Below, in pieces: positions 15,298 through 15,481 of a DNA stretch of 15,481 nucleotides. Every line of letters begins with the position of its first letter. Positions within the stretch are counted from its first letter, which is position 1. The notes below the pieces were generated by a model that saw only the letters and a list, made by a program, of their open reading frames with translations, made no database searches and was not told the origin of the DNA. Made by a program: the position numbers and the translations under genes. Source of the stretch: JAFDED01 sp964611635 (lineage in GTDB: Bacteria; Desulfobacterota; JAFDED01); NCBI GenBank assembly GCA_964611635.1, contig CAZTAS010000161.1, positions 1 through 15,481 of the forward strand, in the 5' to 3' direction.

Positions 15298-15344
15298 ACC
15301 ACCGGTTGAAAAGTAGTCCAAAACCAACGGTTTGAAAGGGAGCC
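15298..15344. repeat. two imperfect 22-bp tandem repeats, possible IS21-like end
   Basis: ACCACCGGTTGAAAAGTAGTCC (from 15298) and ACCAACGGTTTGAAAGGGAGCC (from 15323) align over 22 bases with a 25-bp offset. They share ACCA-CGGTT--AAA-G. Multiple end repeats carrying a TTTTCAACCGG-like core, outside the istB stop codon, are a known feature of IS21-family elements. Here they lie just beyond the stop of a possible istB tail reading the other way, which fits that layout. Confidence 0.5.
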
Positions 15345-15353
15345 GGGGTTCAT

Positions 15354-15481
15354 TTAGGGCGCACCAGGGCGTTGCAGCCCTTTTTGTGAGGGCGCAGGTG
15401 TGGGATGAGGGTGCCCCAGGATGAGGACCTCCGAGTTGTGAACGAGTAGGTCTGCTATGGCCGTCACCGCAGTGGTGGAAT
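15354..15481 (-). CDS. possible IS21 IstB-like ATPase, C-terminal tail (partial)
   Basis: The minus strand from the window edge gives STTAVTAIADLLVHNSEVLI, then LGHPHPTPAPSQKGLQRPGAP and a stop at 15356-15354. The 'TxxVTAIADxLxHxSEVhhhxG' pattern resembles the last helix and strand of IstB-type transposition helper ATPases. The tail after it does not look like the usual IstB ending, so this could be truncated or frameshifted. With only 42 codons in view and no Walker motifs, this is a tentative call supported mainly by the adjacent repeats. Confidence 0.4.
   Translation of the reverse strand, partial: STTAVTAIADLLVHNSEVLILGHPHPTPAPSQKGLQRPGAP

Noticed and set aside
1..15481. CRISPR array, rRNA genes, toxin-antitoxin or phage structural genes
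   Set aside because: No regularly spaced repeats, rRNA landmarks or matching protein motifs were seen on either strand.

Overview
The window looks like part of an anaerobic deltaproteobacterial (Desulfobacterota-type) chromosome. This is inferred from the TAXI-type TRAP transporter, the Fe-S flavin ene-reductase, strong AGGAGG ribosome sites and the style of the insertion-sequence remnants. No gene in the window fixes the species.

Left third (1-4148): a low-density scrapyard of mobile DNA. It holds the start of an IS630-type transposase running off the left edge, a possible small ORF, and an isolated 3' half of a tRNA-Phe gene, which is the usual footprint of tRNA-targeted integration. After these come a minus-strand HtrA-like secreted protein whose three catalytic residues are all replaced, a frameshifted N-terminal piece of a tyrosine recombinase, a short IS110 transposase remnant, and a truncated IS4-like transposase with a hairpin over its ribosome site. 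Long stretches here have no recognisable gene.

Right two thirds (4149-15269): nine genes, all on the plus strand, that read as one uptake-and-breakdown cluster. Two tandem, diverged TAXI solute-binding proteins are followed by one fused TRAP permease and a small two-helix membrane protein. Then come an M20/AbgB-like amidohydrolase, an M19 (renal) dipeptidase-like protein, an NADH:flavin oxidoreductase of the 2,4-dienoyl-CoA reductase type, a second M19-like protein lacking key metal ligands, and a single-domain cupin. A 15-bp perfect inverted repeat lies between the second binding protein and the permease.

Working together (inference): the binding proteins would capture a small acidic or amide-bearing compound and the permease would import it using an ion gradient. 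The M20 and M19 proteins would cleave amide or peptide bonds, and the flavoenzyme would reduce an activated C=C bond. The substrate cannot be read from the sequence. The cluster ends at what looks like the edge of an IS21-like element (two tandem end repeats and a possible istB tail), so the whole operon sits between mobile-element debris.
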